Below, piece by piece: positions 8,387 to 17,834 of a DNA stretch of 64,000 nucleotides (its first letter is position 1; each line of letters starts with the position of its first letter). Under the pieces are notes generated by a model, which had not been told where the DNA came from, ran no database searches, and was given only the letters and a program-made list of their open reading frames with translations. Both the position numbers and the translations under genes were made by a program. This stretch comes from Orbus hercynius (GTDB taxonomy: Bacteria; Pseudomonadota; Gammaproteobacteria; Enterobacterales; Orbaceae). The DNA lies in contig NZ_RBWY01000001.1 of NCBI RefSeq assembly GCF_003634275.1, positions 1,113,955 through 1,177,954 on the forward strand, read 5' to 3'.

Positions 8387-9091
8387 TTAAAATGTATCAA
8401 CCATGATAATTTCTGTGTGTTCAAGCGCTTCGATCGTCAATGCCTGCTCATTTTTAATCGCCACACCATCTCTAGCATTCGCTTGATAACCATTCACTTG
8501 ATATTGGCCTTTTACCGCAACTAAATAAATGTAATGCCCCACTTGGACATTATACACTGCTGATTGACCTGCGTGCAAAGTGACAGCTAATACTCGCCCA
8601 CTTGTCTGAATGGGTAAGGAATTTTGACTTTCATCTTCAGCAAATCCACTTGCTAATATTTTGAAATGAGCTTGATTAGCGGCTTTGGGAAACCGTTTGG
8701 TTCCCCAAGCAGGTGTATTACCTATTTTGTCTGGCATAATCCAAATTTGAAATAACTTCGTTGTTTCATCTTCTAAATTATATTCGCTATGTCTAACGCC
8801 TGTTCCAGCACTCATAACCTGCACATCCCCCGCCTCAGTTCGGCCGTTATTGCCCATGCTATCAGTATGGGTAATCGCGCCTTGATAAACGTAAGTAATA
8901 ATTTCCATATCACGATGCGGATGTAGCGGGAATCCGGACTCAGGAGCGATAGTATCATCATTCCATACTCTTAATTTACCCCAATGCATACGCTCATCAT
9001 CATAATAGTTAGCAAAAGAAAAATGATGCTTAGTCTCTAACCACGGATACTGAGCACTGCCTAATTGGGCATATGGTCGAATTTCAATCAT
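8387..9091 (-). CDS. Pirin family protein (YhhW-like)
   Basis: A bicupin pirin of 234 residues, close in length to E. coli YhhW (231). The metal ligands are all present: H57 and H59 in PLHPHRDMEIITY, H101 and E103 in GVRHSEYN. E. coli YhhW has quercetin 2,3-dioxygenase activity in vitro; the physiological substrate is unknown, and some family members are redox sensors. It precedes tpx on the same strand, and grxB is a few genes away, which is compatible with a role under oxidative stress, though that is inference. A 9-bp inverted repeat (TAACTAATT/AATTAGTTA, 9191-9199 and 9228-9236) lies about 100 bases upstream of the start. Confidence 0.9.
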   Translation of the reverse strand: MIEIRPYAQLGSAQYPWLETKHHFSFANYYDDERMHWGKLRVWNDDTIAPESGFPLHPHRDMEIITYVYQGAITHTDSMGNNGRTEAGDVQVMSAGTGVRHSEYNLEDETTKLFQIWIMPDKIGNTPAWGTKRFPKAANQAHFKILASGFAEDESQNSLPIQTSGRVLAVTLHAGQSAVYNVQVGHYIYLVAVKGQYQVNGYQANARDGVAIKNEQALTIEALEHTEIIMVDTF

Positions 9092-9299
9092 AAATTCATC
9101 TCTTTATCACTTACTCTAATCATATCGGAATAATATGCAGAAAAACCAGTAAGAACGCAATGTATCAATAAACTATTATAGGCATTGTTATAACTAATTA
9201 CTATGAGTTATCTCGCAATGGTACTCAAATTAGTTACTATTACAAAAGCAATGTCAATTTATCTGATGATAAATAGGTAGGAGATAAAAGCTAATTAGC

Positions 9300-9327
9300 C
9301 GCTCTCATCCAAAAATGGATGAGAGCG
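9300..9327 (-). terminator. Hairpin terminator after the MFS symporter
   Basis: CGCTCTCATCC and GGATGAGAGCG form a perfect 11-bp stem with a six-base A/T loop. On the minus strand it is followed by a second small palindrome (GCTAATTAGC) and TTTTATC. It lies 18 bases after the stop of the 9346-10581 gene. Confidence 0.75.
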
Positions 9328-9345
9328 AAAAGCACAATTCACACG

Positions 9346-10581
9346 CTATTCTAATGCTTTTCCTTTCGTTTCTGGAATCAGGAATAAGAATGCAAATGCA
9401 GACAGTAGGTAAGCGGCAGATAGCAATGCTAACGCATAGCTAATTGAGTATTGCTGAGCTAAATAACCAATTAATATTTGTGACACGCCGGCAATTCCGC
9501 GGCCCACGTTAAAAATAATATTTTCAGCGCTAGAGCGCGCATCGGTTGGATAATGCTCTGCTAACAAGGCACCGTATCCCCCCATCATGCCATTAACGAA
9601 AAATCCGATGGCAGAGCCAAACACAATCAATACCACCATATCTTGCTGATGGAAATAAAACCAAATGGATACGGCTGAAACCAGTAAGAAAATAATATAA
9701 GATGGACGACGACCAATTTTGTCACATAACCACCCAAACACCACAATACCTAATGCCATACCAATCGTCGTTGAAATTGTCCAAAAGGTGGTGTTTTTAA
9801 ACGGTAATTGCAGTTCATTTGCAATCATCGTTGGCATCCAAACCATTAAGCCATAAAAGCCAAAATTTTGCACCGCACAAGCAATAGTTAATCCTAAGGT
9901 CGTTAAACATGTTCTTGGATCTTTAAATAATTTACCAACCGAAATTTTATTCTGGTTATTGTCTTTTAACTTTTGCCAAATTTCAGGCTCTTTTAATCCT
10001 TTACGGGTCCAAGCAACGAATAAAGCCGGTAGCACGCCAACGGCAAATGCCCAACGCCAGCCAAAATACGCGCCAATAAAGGTCACCGTTAAGGTTGCAA
10101 GAATAATTCCCCCCTGAAATCCTAATGCAACAATCGACGTTGCACGTGAACGCTTATGTTTTGGCCAGCTTTCAGATACTAGCGTCATCCCAATACCAAA
10201 CTCACCACCCAATCCCAATCCGCTCAAGAATCGAAATAGTGCAAAGGTTTCATAATTTGGTGCAATCGCACAAAGCCCAGTAAAAAAGGAGAAAATTAAA
10301 ATAGTCCAAGAAAACACCCTAACTCGACCATATTTATCGGCTAAAATACCAAAAATAATGCCCCCGACAACGGCACCAAGTAACGTAATGGCATTTAATG
10401 TACCAGCGTCAGTAGGTGATAAGCTAAAATAAGTAATAATCATTGGTAAGCAAAAGCCTAACAACATGATATCCATTCCGTCTAATGCATAACCAACGGT
10501 TGATGCAAATAGGGTTTTCTTTTGATAAGGTGTCGCTCGATTATTATCGGAATGCTTAAGTAAATCTGACTCTGTATTCAT
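9346..10581 (-). CDS. MFS metabolite:H+ symporter (aromatic acid/carboxylate type)
   Basis: A 411-residue 12-segment major facilitator. It has the loop motif GILADKYGRVRVF after segment 2, FRFLSGLGLGGEFGIGMTLVSE in segment 4, a matching GWLCDKIGRRPSY in the second half and the C-terminal IPETKGKAL typical of the sugar-porter and aromatic-acid symporter subfamilies. The GLGLGGEFG signature points to the AAHS/SHS-type carboxylate and aromatic acid importers. The substrate cannot be inferred: no catabolic genes adjoin it. GAGGT stands five bases before the ATG at 10581. It is divergent from pyruvate kinase across a 362-base region. Confidence 0.75.
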   Translation of the reverse strand: MNTESDLLKHSDNNRATPYQKKTLFASTVGYALDGMDIMLLGFCLPMIITYFSLSPTDAGTLNAITLLGAVVGGIIFGILADKYGRVRVFSWTILIFSFFTGLCAIAPNYETFALFRFLSGLGLGGEFGIGMTLVSESWPKHKRSRATSIVALGFQGGIILATLTVTFIGAYFGWRWAFAVGVLPALFVAWTRKGLKEPEIWQKLKDNNQNKISVGKLFKDPRTCLTTLGLTIACAVQNFGFYGLMVWMPTMIANELQLPFKNTTFWTISTTIGMALGIVVFGWLCDKIGRRPSYIIFLLVSAVSIWFYFHQQDMVVLIVFGSAIGFFVNGMMGGYGALLAEHYPTDARSSAENIIFNVGRGIAGVSQILIGYLAQQYSISYALALLSAAYLLSAFAFLFLIPETKGKALE

Positions 10582-10943
10582 TATTACCTCAAATAGTATT
10601 TTTGATATTTTTAGCCTAAAACTGGTTTAACAAAAAATGCGCGGTTATTTTCTATGATCTTCACCAAGAAAGCAAAAAATATGCCATTAAACTCAGTGAT
10701 ACTGACAATGGTGTTATAAAAAACAATAATAGTCATCATTCACAATCCATTTTCACAATAGATAATTACTGATACCATGGTATGGTCTTGTCCATTTACC
10801 ACAATAAGCAACCTCATTGATTAAATAGTAAAAAGTACAATATTAGTTGTGTTTTGACCTTAAGTTCCAACCGTCTTAAATAGAATAGTAATAGGTAAAT
10901 TTACTGAACCAATATTCATTCATCATTGACATTAAGGAATACT
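10582..10943. other. Divergent promoter region, MFS symporter and pyk
   Basis: No gene is visible in these 362 bases. The region is AT-rich and must carry the promoters of the symporter (minus) and pyk (plus). The one clear structure is a perfect 12-bp palindrome, ATACCATGGTAT, at 10772-10783, which may be a regulator site. I see no convincing Cra site before pyk. Confidence 0.5.
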
Positions 10944-12368
10944 ATGAAAAAAACAAAAATCGTTTGTACTATGGGCCCATCAACACTTCAAGCCGAAGTG
11001 ATAGAGTCATTAATTTTAAATGGCATGAATGTCGCTCGCTTTAATTTTTCACATGGTGATCATCAAAGCCACCAAAAGCATATGCAGTTAGTCAAATCAG
11101 TGGCGAGCAAACTCGGCGTCAATATCGCCATTATGCTTGATACTAAAGGGCCGGAAATGCGCCTAGGTAAATTCAAATCAGGCAAAGTGATGCTCACTAA
11201 AGGCCAGACCTTTATACTAACGGGTCGTCAAATTGACGGTGATGAAACGATTGCCGCCATTAACCATCCGTCGCTCGCTAAAGAAGTCAATATCGGCGAT
11301 AACATTTTGCTTTCTGATGGGCTAGTCAGATTAAAAATTATCGATATTGACGATCAAGACATTATTACAACGATTGAAAATAGCGGCGAAATGAGTAATA
11401 ACAAGCGCGTTGCCGCACCGGGTGCTAATCTTAGTTTACCGTTTCTATCCGAAAAAGATATCGCCGATATCCTCTTTGGTTTGCAACAAGATATTGACTT
11501 TATTGCCGCCTCGTTTGTACAGCGCGCCGAGGATATTCAAGCTATCGAAGACCTGTTACAACAACACAATGCTAACGTGCAAATTATTGCTAAAATTGAG
11601 AATGCGCAAGGCGTTAAGAACATGGCGGAAATTCTTGCCCTTGCCGACGGCTTAATGATTGCGCGCGGTGATCTTGGCGTCGAAATTCCAGCAGAACACG
11701 TTCCTTTATTACAAAAACAAATGATTAAGCTGTGTAATCAGATCGGTAAGCCCGTCATTACCGCCACACAGATGCTAGAAAGCATGACAACTAACCCAAG
11801 ACCAACTCGCGCAGAAGCCAGTGATGTTGCCAATGCGATTTTAGATGGTAGTGATGCCATTATGCTAAGTGGTGAAACCGCATCAGGTAGCTACCCGATT
11901 GAAGCGGTACAAACCATGGCAACGATTGCGCAATGTATTGAACCGACACTCGATAGTGAGCAAAGCCTATGGCGTTATGGCTATCATAAAACCTTCACAT
12001 CCAATGCAATTTGCCATGCAGCGGTGCAAGTTAGCCATGAACTCAATGCTCAAGGCATTATCACCATCACCGAAAGTGGTAAAACGGCGCAAATGGTATC
12101 AAAATATCGCCCAATGGTGCCAATATTTGCCATCTCTCCAGAGATAAAAACATTACGTAAGTTACAACTGGTGTGGGGAGTAATTCCGATCAAAGGTCAT
12201 GAACAAGCGAAAAGCACGGATCTGATGATCCGTGATGCGATTAATCAATGTATCACTCACAATTATCTAGCCAAAGGAGACCAAGCAATCATCACAGCCG
12301 GTGTCCCCCTAGGAAAAGTGGGTACCACTAATATGATTTTTGTCCAAACAATTGGGGTTGATAACTAA
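10944..12368 (+). CDS. pykF: Pyruvate kinase, PykF type
   Basis: Pyruvate kinase converts phosphoenolpyruvate and ADP to pyruvate and ATP, the last step of glycolysis. The 474 residues match E. coli PykF (470): MKKTKIVCTMGPST at the start, NFSHGDHQSH, DTKGPEMRLG, the catalytic lysine and metal glutamate region AKIENAQG, GDLGVEIPAE, and the signature ITATQMLESMTTNPRPTRAE. I start at the ATG at 10944, with AAGGAA six bases upstream; six extra upstream codons are not conserved. It stands alone and ends in a hairpin shared with roxA. Whether it is fructose-1,6-bisphosphate activated, like PykF, was not determined from residues. Confidence 0.95.
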   Translation: MKKTKIVCTMGPSTLQAEVIESLILNGMNVARFNFSHGDHQSHQKHMQLVKSVASKLGVNIAIMLDTKGPEMRLGKFKSGKVMLTKGQTFILTGRQIDGDETIAAINHPSLAKEVNIGDNILLSDGLVRLKIIDIDDQDIITTIENSGEMSNNKRVAAPGANLSLPFLSEKDIADILFGLQQDIDFIAASFVQRAEDIQAIEDLLQQHNANVQIIAKIENAQGVKNMAEILALADGLMIARGDLGVEIPAEHVPLLQKQMIKLCNQIGKPVITATQMLESMTTNPRPTRAEASDVANAILDGSDAIMLSGETASGSYPIEAVQTMATIAQCIEPTLDSEQSLWRYGYHKTFTSNAICHAAVQVSHELNAQGIITITESGKTAQMVSKYRPMVPIFAISPEIKTLRKLQLVWGVIPIKGHEQAKSTDLMIRDAINQCITHNYLAKGDQAIITAGVPLGKVGTTNMIFVQTIGVDN

Positions 12369-12382
12369 CTGATACGCAATAT

Positions 12383-12404
12383 AAATGGGGTTATTGCCCC
12401 ATTT
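12383..12404. terminator. Bidirectional hairpin between pyk and roxA
   Basis: AAATGGGG and CCCCATTT form a perfect 8-bp stem with a six-base loop between two convergent genes; the A and T flanks can serve both directions. It overlaps the last bases of roxA. Confidence 0.7.
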
Positions 12405-13512
12405 ATTGATCAAAATACCAAAAACCTTTATTAACTAGACTCAGCATTGCTTGCAATAGCTCACCATCTTGCAAATCATCACGCGTTAATTGGCTTTTTT
12501 GGCACAATAAATCAATAAACTGCGCCGATAACGCGATTTTTTCACCGTGCACATAACCATGATCGCCAAGTTTAAAAATACGAATACTCGGTACACGGCA
12601 TAACGATGCCCCGCTCTCGATTTCCTGCACCAATTCCTCATATGAGTAAGGTGGATCTAATGGAATAATGTTAAGTTCATGCATCGGTTGGCTAGTTTGC
12701 TTACCAAACCAATCAAGAAATAAATCATTATTATTAATCAACGCGCACATTTGTGATCTCAGTATCTCAATTTCATAAGGCTGAATTTGATATGGCTTGT
12801 CAGATAGTTGTAGCGTCGGATCTTGATAGAATATGCCTTTAGGCACATTATCTAATACATAATCAGCAAAACCACTTAACATTTCTTGTGATGTCGGCGT
12901 TCTAAAACCAACCGAATAACTCAGTGACTCAGTTAGACTCACACCATTATGAGGGTAACCAATCGGAATATATAAAATATCGCCAGGATTAAGCTCTTCA
13001 TCAATAATCGGCGCATAATCTTCCACGTGTAATAATGCAGAATGCGCACTAAATTGACGATAATGAGGATTACGATCGCCCACTTGCCAACGGCGTTTTC
13101 CCATTCCCTGAGTAATAAAGACATCATAATTATCAATATGCGGTCCAACTCCACCTTGTGGCGTCGCATAAGAGATCATTAAATCCTCAAACTGCCAATG
13201 CGGAAAAACGCGAAACGGTTCAACTAACGTTGCCGCTTCTTCATGCCAATGATCAACAGCTTGTACAAGTAAACTCCAATTGGTTTCACCTAACTCGCTA
13301 TAATCTTCAAATGGACCGTATTTTGCATCCCACTTCTCATCTTTATTACTGACGATTCGGCTCTCAATTTCACTCTCCATCGCCAGCCCAGCAAGCTCAT
13401 CAGGCGTTATTGGATCGATAAAATTTGGAAAAGCTTGGCGTAATACTACTGGTTTTTTCTGCCAATAATGTTTAAGGAAATCGTCCCAATTAACCGCTAA
13501 CTGATTTTTCAT
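12403..13512 (-). CDS. roxA: Ribosomal protein uL16 arginine hydroxylase RoxA (YcfD)
   Basis: RoxA is a JmjC-type, Fe(II)- and 2-oxoglutarate-dependent oxygenase that hydroxylates an arginine of ribosomal protein L16. The iron triad is visible: H125 and D127 in GPHIDNYDVF and H188 in YPHNGVSL, in the same places as in E. coli YcfD. The length, 369 residues, is also close (373). The N-terminal DDFLKHYWQKKPVVLRQA matches the family start, and a winged-helix C-terminal domain follows. AAGGC lies six bases before the ATG at 13512. It converges with pyk and has no operon partner. Confidence 0.93.
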   Translation of the reverse strand: MKNQLAVNWDDFLKHYWQKKPVVLRQAFPNFIDPITPDELAGLAMESEIESRIVSNKDEKWDAKYGPFEDYSELGETNWSLLVQAVDHWHEEAATLVEPFRVFPHWQFEDLMISYATPQGGVGPHIDNYDVFITQGMGKRRWQVGDRNPHYRQFSAHSALLHVEDYAPIIDEELNPGDILYIPIGYPHNGVSLTESLSYSVGFRTPTSQEMLSGFADYVLDNVPKGIFYQDPTLQLSDKPYQIQPYEIEILRSQMCALINNNDLFLDWFGKQTSQPMHELNIIPLDPPYSYEELVQEIESGASLCRVPSIRIFKLGDHGYVHGEKIALSAQFIDLLCQKSQLTRDDLQDGELLQAMLSLVNKGFWYFDQ

Positions 13513-13777
13513 AATGATGCCTTATTTGTAAAATATAAACGCATTGTGAACAATAATAAAATTGTGTCAATATGCAAAGTAACACGGACTAAAAATGATG
13601 ACCAAAAGACAAGAATTGCGCTACCTGCAAACGTTAAATTATTCATCTATAATCCGTACTATCTCAATTTATCTAAATTCACTTATTCATCAACCTCATT
13701 TAGTATCACTATAGGCGAATATAATAAAATCATTTATACTAAAGACTAACTTAACTATTGTATTAAGCTTAAAATCA

Positions 13778-14530
13778 ATGAATGTCATCTCAACTCAAGC
13801 TCCTGCCATTGATAAAGCAACACGTATTTTTCATTTTATTGCCGAAAATGGTGGCTCAACATATACACAGATATATCAAGGGCTCTCGTTACCACAGAGT
13901 TCAACCTCAACCTTACTTGCAAGTTTAATCGCCAATGGCCTACTACGTCAAAACGAGGGTAGATATTTTCTAGGATTGATGTTTTACGAATTTGGTAATA
14001 AATCAGTTGAACAGTTTAATATTCGTGAATTAGCAATCGAACCATTAACTCAACTTAGGGATAAAACTCAGCTTGCTTGCCATTTAGGTATTTTAGATGG
14101 TAATTCTGCGATTTACTTAGCTAAAGTCGATAGCCCTAACGCCATTTTGGTAAAAAGCTGGCTCGGTAAGCGATTATCATTGCATTGTTCTGGTTTAGGC
14201 AAAGTACTACTCGCTTGGCTACCCGATGAGCAAATAGATCAGCTTCTTCCCGATGAAGACTTGCCAGCTCATACACAAACGACCATAACAACGCGCAGCT
14301 CATTTAAAGCGGAGCTTAAAAAAGTGCGCGAAAATGGTTGGGCATTTGATAATGGTGAAGATTTTGAAGGCATCACCTGCATTGCCGTACCCGTTTTTGA
14401 TCATAATGGCAAAGTAATCGCTGCAATTAGTACCTCTGGCGTCGTATTTCAAATGCCTAAAGATAAAATTTGTGACTTTGCAAAATATGCCATTGAAGCC
14501 GCCACCAAACTAAGCAAAAAAATTCGATAA
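13778..14530 (+). CDS. IclR family transcriptional regulator of the sugar-acid cluster
   Basis: A 250-residue IclR-type regulator. Residues 8-70 form the winged helix-turn-helix (DKATRIFHFIAENGG, SLPQSSTSTLLASLIANGLL); residues 85-245 form the effector domain with the family segments SGLGKVLLAWLP and GITCIAVPVFDHNGKVIAAIS. IclR proteins usually bind small acids or sugars. It lies directly upstream of, and in the same direction as, the four catabolic genes at 14886-19927, which it probably controls. It ends in its own terminator, so it is likely a separate transcript. The Shine-Dalgarno at 13778 is weak. It is related to KdgR but I do not assign it as KdgR. Confidence 0.88.
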   Translation: MNVISTQAPAIDKATRIFHFIAENGGSTYTQIYQGLSLPQSSTSTLLASLIANGLLRQNEGRYFLGLMFYEFGNKSVEQFNIRELAIEPLTQLRDKTQLACHLGILDGNSAIYLAKVDSPNAILVKSWLGKRLSLHCSGLGKVLLAWLPDEQIDQLLPDEDLPAHTQTTITTRSSFKAELKKVRENGWAFDNGEDFEGITCIAVPVFDHNGKVIAAISTSGVVFQMPKDKICDFAKYAIEAATKLSKKIR

Positions 14531-14538
14531 TCCCGTAC

Positions 14539-14566
14539 GCCCATAACAATGGGCTGATTCTTTTTT
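14539..14566 (+). terminator. Intrinsic terminator after the IclR gene
   Basis: GCCCAT, loop AACA, ATGGGC, then TGATTC and six T residues, starting eight bases past the stop codon. A typical Rho-independent terminator. Confidence 0.85.
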
Positions 14567-14739
14567 GATATCCCGATTTCTGATGCTTTAACGTCATCTT
14601 AAAAGCAATATTACCTGTTTAAAACTTTAATCCCCTCCTCCAATAAATTAAAATAACATTATAATTTTATTCAATTTAAAATTATTTTCACTTACTAAAT
14701 TAATTAAATAATCAATTTAATATCATCGATTATCATTTT

Positions 14740-14755
14740 TATGATCCATCTCACA
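14740..14755 (+). promoter_or_regulatory. CRP-like site upstream of the sugar-acid operon
   Basis: TATGA-TCCATC-TCACA matches the CRP consensus TGTGA-N6-TCACA at nine of ten core positions. It lies about 130 bases before the MFS start codon in a 355-base region with no gene, a usual place for catabolite control. The IclR operator itself was not identified. Confidence 0.5.
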
Positions 14756-14885
14756 TATTTGGATTTAAACCTATCTTTATGTTGTTAAATGACATAACAC
14801 CCCCTACAATAACAACCGTATACAGATATCTATTTCAATATATTGGCGTAAAATAAATTAAAAAATATACCGATGGAGAATAACA

Positions 14886-16172
14886 ATGTCTATTAGTCAT
14901 ACTTTTGAGAATCCTATCCTTAATTCAGCCATAAAGAAAACATGGCGAAGATTAATGCCTTTTATGTTTATTATGTATTTTGTTGCATTTATTGATCGTA
15001 TCAATATCGGTTTTGCCAAAGATGCCTTTGCCGCTGATATTAATTTAAGTAATGAAGCCTACGCCTTAGGGGCCGGTATCTTCTTTGCCTCATATGCATT
15101 ATGTGGTATTCCTGCTAATCTAATGATGAACAAATTAGGGGCAAAACGGTGGTTAGGAGCAACAACAGTACTATGGGGCGTATTATCTGCCTTAACGGGT
15201 TTTGTGACTAACGAAATCGAATTTATTATTTTAAGATTTGTATTGGGTATGGCTGAGGCCTGCTTTTATCCGGGTATCTTATTACTTGCGTCAATTTTCT
15301 TTCCCAATAAAATCAGAGGAACAGCAATTGGTATTTTCGTATTAGGTGTACCACTTGCCTTAACATTAGGTTCGCCATTATCAGGCGCACTATTAGAATT
15401 ACATGGCTGGCTGGGTAAACCCGGTTGGTTCTGGATGTTTGTTTTAGAAGGGCTTCCCGCTGCGGTTCTTGGTTTAGTCTGCTTCTTTTACCTTGACGAT
15501 AAACCCTCTGATGCACGTTTTTTAACAGCAGAAGAGCGAGATGCGTTAACCAATCAACTAGCATCAGAACAGAAATCCGCGGCAACAAGTAAAGTAAGTG
15601 ATGCACTCAAAAATACTCGCGTATGGCATCTTGCACTGATTTACGGAACAATTCAAATTGGTGTATATGGCTTACTATTTTTCCTTCCATCACAAGTTGC
15701 CACATTAATGGGTACAACACTTGGTTTTAAAGCCTCTTTAGTTGCTGCAATTCCATGGGCAATCTCAGCATTAGGTGTCTATTATATTCCGCGTTATGCT
15801 GATCAGTTTGCGAATAAACGTGTCGGTATCTCAATTATTTGTATGGTTGCCTCAGCGATAGGCTTAACAATCTCAGCTTATGCTGGCCCCGTTATTGCGA
15901 TTATTGCACTTTGCGTATGTGCAACCGGTTTCCTTGCGGTTCAGCCAATATTTTGGACTTTCCCACCGCAATTATTAACCGGCTCAGCTTTAGCGGCAGG
16001 GATTGGATTTATTACCACTATCGGCGCATTTTGTAGCTTTCTTGCACCCAACATTCGTGTCTATGCGGAAAAATTAACCAATAGTGCAAGTGCAGGACTT
16101 ATCACCCTATCCTTATTCACGATTTTGTGCGCAATACTAATCGCGTTTTTAGGCAAAACTTATAATAAATAG
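14886..16172 (+). CDS. MFS transporter, ACS family (sugar-acid importer, RhmT-like)
   Basis: A 428-residue, 12-segment major facilitator of the anion:cation symporter family, which includes hexuronate, galactarate and L-rhamnonate importers. Family hallmarks are FVAFIDRINIGFAKDAF in segment 1, the loop NKLGAKRWLGATTVLWG, RFVLGMAEACFYPGILL in segment 4 and a charged central loop with FLTAEERDAL. GGAG lies eight bases before the ATG. It is the first gene of the operon, and the dehydratase starts 11 bases after its stop. The context suggests uptake of a sugar acid; its overall style is closest, by recollection, to RhmT (YfaV). Confidence 0.85.
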   Translation: MSISHTFENPILNSAIKKTWRRLMPFMFIMYFVAFIDRINIGFAKDAFAADINLSNEAYALGAGIFFASYALCGIPANLMMNKLGAKRWLGATTVLWGVLSALTGFVTNEIEFIILRFVLGMAEACFYPGILLLASIFFPNKIRGTAIGIFVLGVPLALTLGSPLSGALLELHGWLGKPGWFWMFVLEGLPAAVLGLVCFFYLDDKPSDARFLTAEERDALTNQLASEQKSAATSKVSDALKNTRVWHLALIYGTIQIGVYGLLFFLPSQVATLMGTTLGFKASLVAAIPWAISALGVYYIPRYADQFANKRVGISIICMVASAIGLTISAYAGPVIAIIALCVCATGFLAVQPIFWTFPPQLLTGSALAAGIGFITTIGAFCSFLAPNIRVYAEKLTNSASAGLITLSLFTILCAILIAFLGKTYNK

Positions 16173-16183
16173 TGAGGCAATGT

Positions 16184-17782
16184 ATGCAAAAAATATTATT
16201 AATTAATGAGAAAGACAACTTAATTGTTGCGCTCAAAGATCTCAAAAAAGGTGAGTCAGTGTGTTGGGATAATAGCAGTTATGTGTTATCAACCGATGTG
16301 CCAGCCAAACATAAATTTACCACGCACGACGTGAATGTTGGTGATATTTTATACTTATATGGTTTACCGGTTGCAAAAGCAACGCAGCCAATTGCCAAAG
16401 GTGCCATTATTACCACGCAAAATGTGAAACACTACGCGGCAGAAGTTAATTTAGATAACCATAGCTATCATTGGACCCCGCCTGATGTGTCAAAATGGCA
16501 AGATAAAACGTTTAAAGGCATCATCAGGGATGACGGCCGTGTGGGTACGGCTAACTACTGGTTAATCATTCCTTTAGTTTTCTGCCAAAATCGTAACGTA
16601 CTTAAGCTGCAAGAAGCACTAGCTACGCCGCTTGGTTACAAACAAACCCGATATGATGAAATCACCAAAAATCTATTAGGTTGTCACTCAAGTGATAGCG
16701 TTATTCACCAAAATAAACTTTTTCCAAATATCGATGGTATCCGCGCATTGACAGTAAACAGCGGCTGCGGTGGCACGGCTAATGATGCAATTTCACTGTG
16801 TAAGGTCTTAGCAGCTTACGCCGACCACCCAAATGTCGCCGGTATTACCGTGTTTGCATTAGGGTGTGAAAAAGCGCAGGTCAGCATTTTTGACGAACAA
16901 TTAAAATTACGTAACCCGAATTTTAATAAACCGTATTTATTCTATCGCCAACAAGAGTGGCAAAATGAAGAAGAGATGATGGAACTGGCAATTAAACAGA
17001 CGTTTGAAAAACTCGCAGGCGCCAATGAAGTCACTCGTCAAGCGGTGCCGTTATCTAAATTGAAATTAGGCGTAAAATGCGGCGGTTCCGATGGCTTCTC
17101 TGGTATCTCCGCTAACCCAACAATGGGGATTGTCTCAGATATTATTGTGACCTTAGGCGGCGCGTCGGGACTGGCTGAATTCCCTGAGTTATGTGGCGCC
17201 GAGGGCGATATGGTTGCCCGTTGCCAAAAACAAAGCGATAAAGTTCGTTTCCTTGATCTGATGAATCAATACGAAAAAGAAGCGAAACTTTGTAATGCTT
17301 CAATCGCCGATAACCCAAGCCCGGGGAATATCAAAGATGGTCTTATTACCGATGCGATCAAATCGATTGGCGCAGCTAAAAAAGGCGGTCATGCGCCAAT
17401 CTCGGCGGTATGTGATTATAGCGAACCTATGGCAGAATCAGGATTATCTTTAGTTTGTACGCCAGGTAATGACGTGGAAGCCGTCACTGGGCAGGTGGCC
17501 GCTGGTGCAAATGTGGTGATCTTCTCAACGGGCTTAGGCACACCAACAGGTAACCCGATTGTACCGGTACTGAAAATTGCGACCAATTCAATCACCGCCA
17601 ACAAGTTAAGCAGCATGATTGATTTTGACTGTGGCCCTGTTATCGAAGGTGCTTCATTACAGGAAGTGGCGGAAGACTTATTAGATTTAGTCATCAAAAC
17701 AGCTAGCCACGACTACCTCGTCAAATCAGATCACCTTGAACAATATGACTTTATATTCTGGAAACGCGAAGTTTCTTTATAA
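16184..17782 (+). CDS. UxaA-family sugar-acid dehydratase
   Basis: A 532-residue protein of the altronate/galactarate dehydratase family (UxaA, GarD). Residues about 10-80 form an SAF-type domain; the rest is the UxaA catalytic region, with IRDDGRVGTANYW, the NSGCGG turn, KLGVKCGGSDGFSGISANP, GGAHAP-like GGHAPISAVCDYSE and the C-terminal TGQVAAGANVVIFSTGLGTPTGNP. These iron-dependent enzymes remove water from aldonates or aldarates to give 2-keto-3-deoxy acids. The ATG at 16184 has GAGG six bases upstream. Its substrate is unknown: length and motifs do not separate altronate, galactarate or deoxy-sugar acids, and no uronate genes adjoin it. Confidence 0.85.
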   Translation: MQKILLINEKDNLIVALKDLKKGESVCWDNSSYVLSTDVPAKHKFTTHDVNVGDILYLYGLPVAKATQPIAKGAIITTQNVKHYAAEVNLDNHSYHWTPPDVSKWQDKTFKGIIRDDGRVGTANYWLIIPLVFCQNRNVLKLQEALATPLGYKQTRYDEITKNLLGCHSSDSVIHQNKLFPNIDGIRALTVNSGCGGTANDAISLCKVLAAYADHPNVAGITVFALGCEKAQVSIFDEQLKLRNPNFNKPYLFYRQQEWQNEEEMMELAIKQTFEKLAGANEVTRQAVPLSKLKLGVKCGGSDGFSGISANPTMGIVSDIIVTLGGASGLAEFPELCGAEGDMVARCQKQSDKVRFLDLMNQYEKEAKLCNASIADNPSPGNIKDGLITDAIKSIGAAKKGGHAPISAVCDYSEPMAESGLSLVCTPGNDVEAVTGQVAAGANVVIFSTGLGTPTGNPIVPVLKIATNSITANKLSSMIDFDCGPVIEGASLQEVAEDLLDLVIKTASHDYLVKSDHLEQYDFIFWKREVSL

Positions 17783-17834
17783 CGTAATGTAATCAATCAT
17801 ATTTTAATATTAAATTGCTATAAGGTACGTAAAA

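Noticed and set aside
13546..13749. 67-codon plus-strand frame before the IclR gene
   Set aside because: No Shine-Dalgarno, unlikely composition, not recognised. It occupies the upstream region of roxA and the IclR gene and is probably non-coding.
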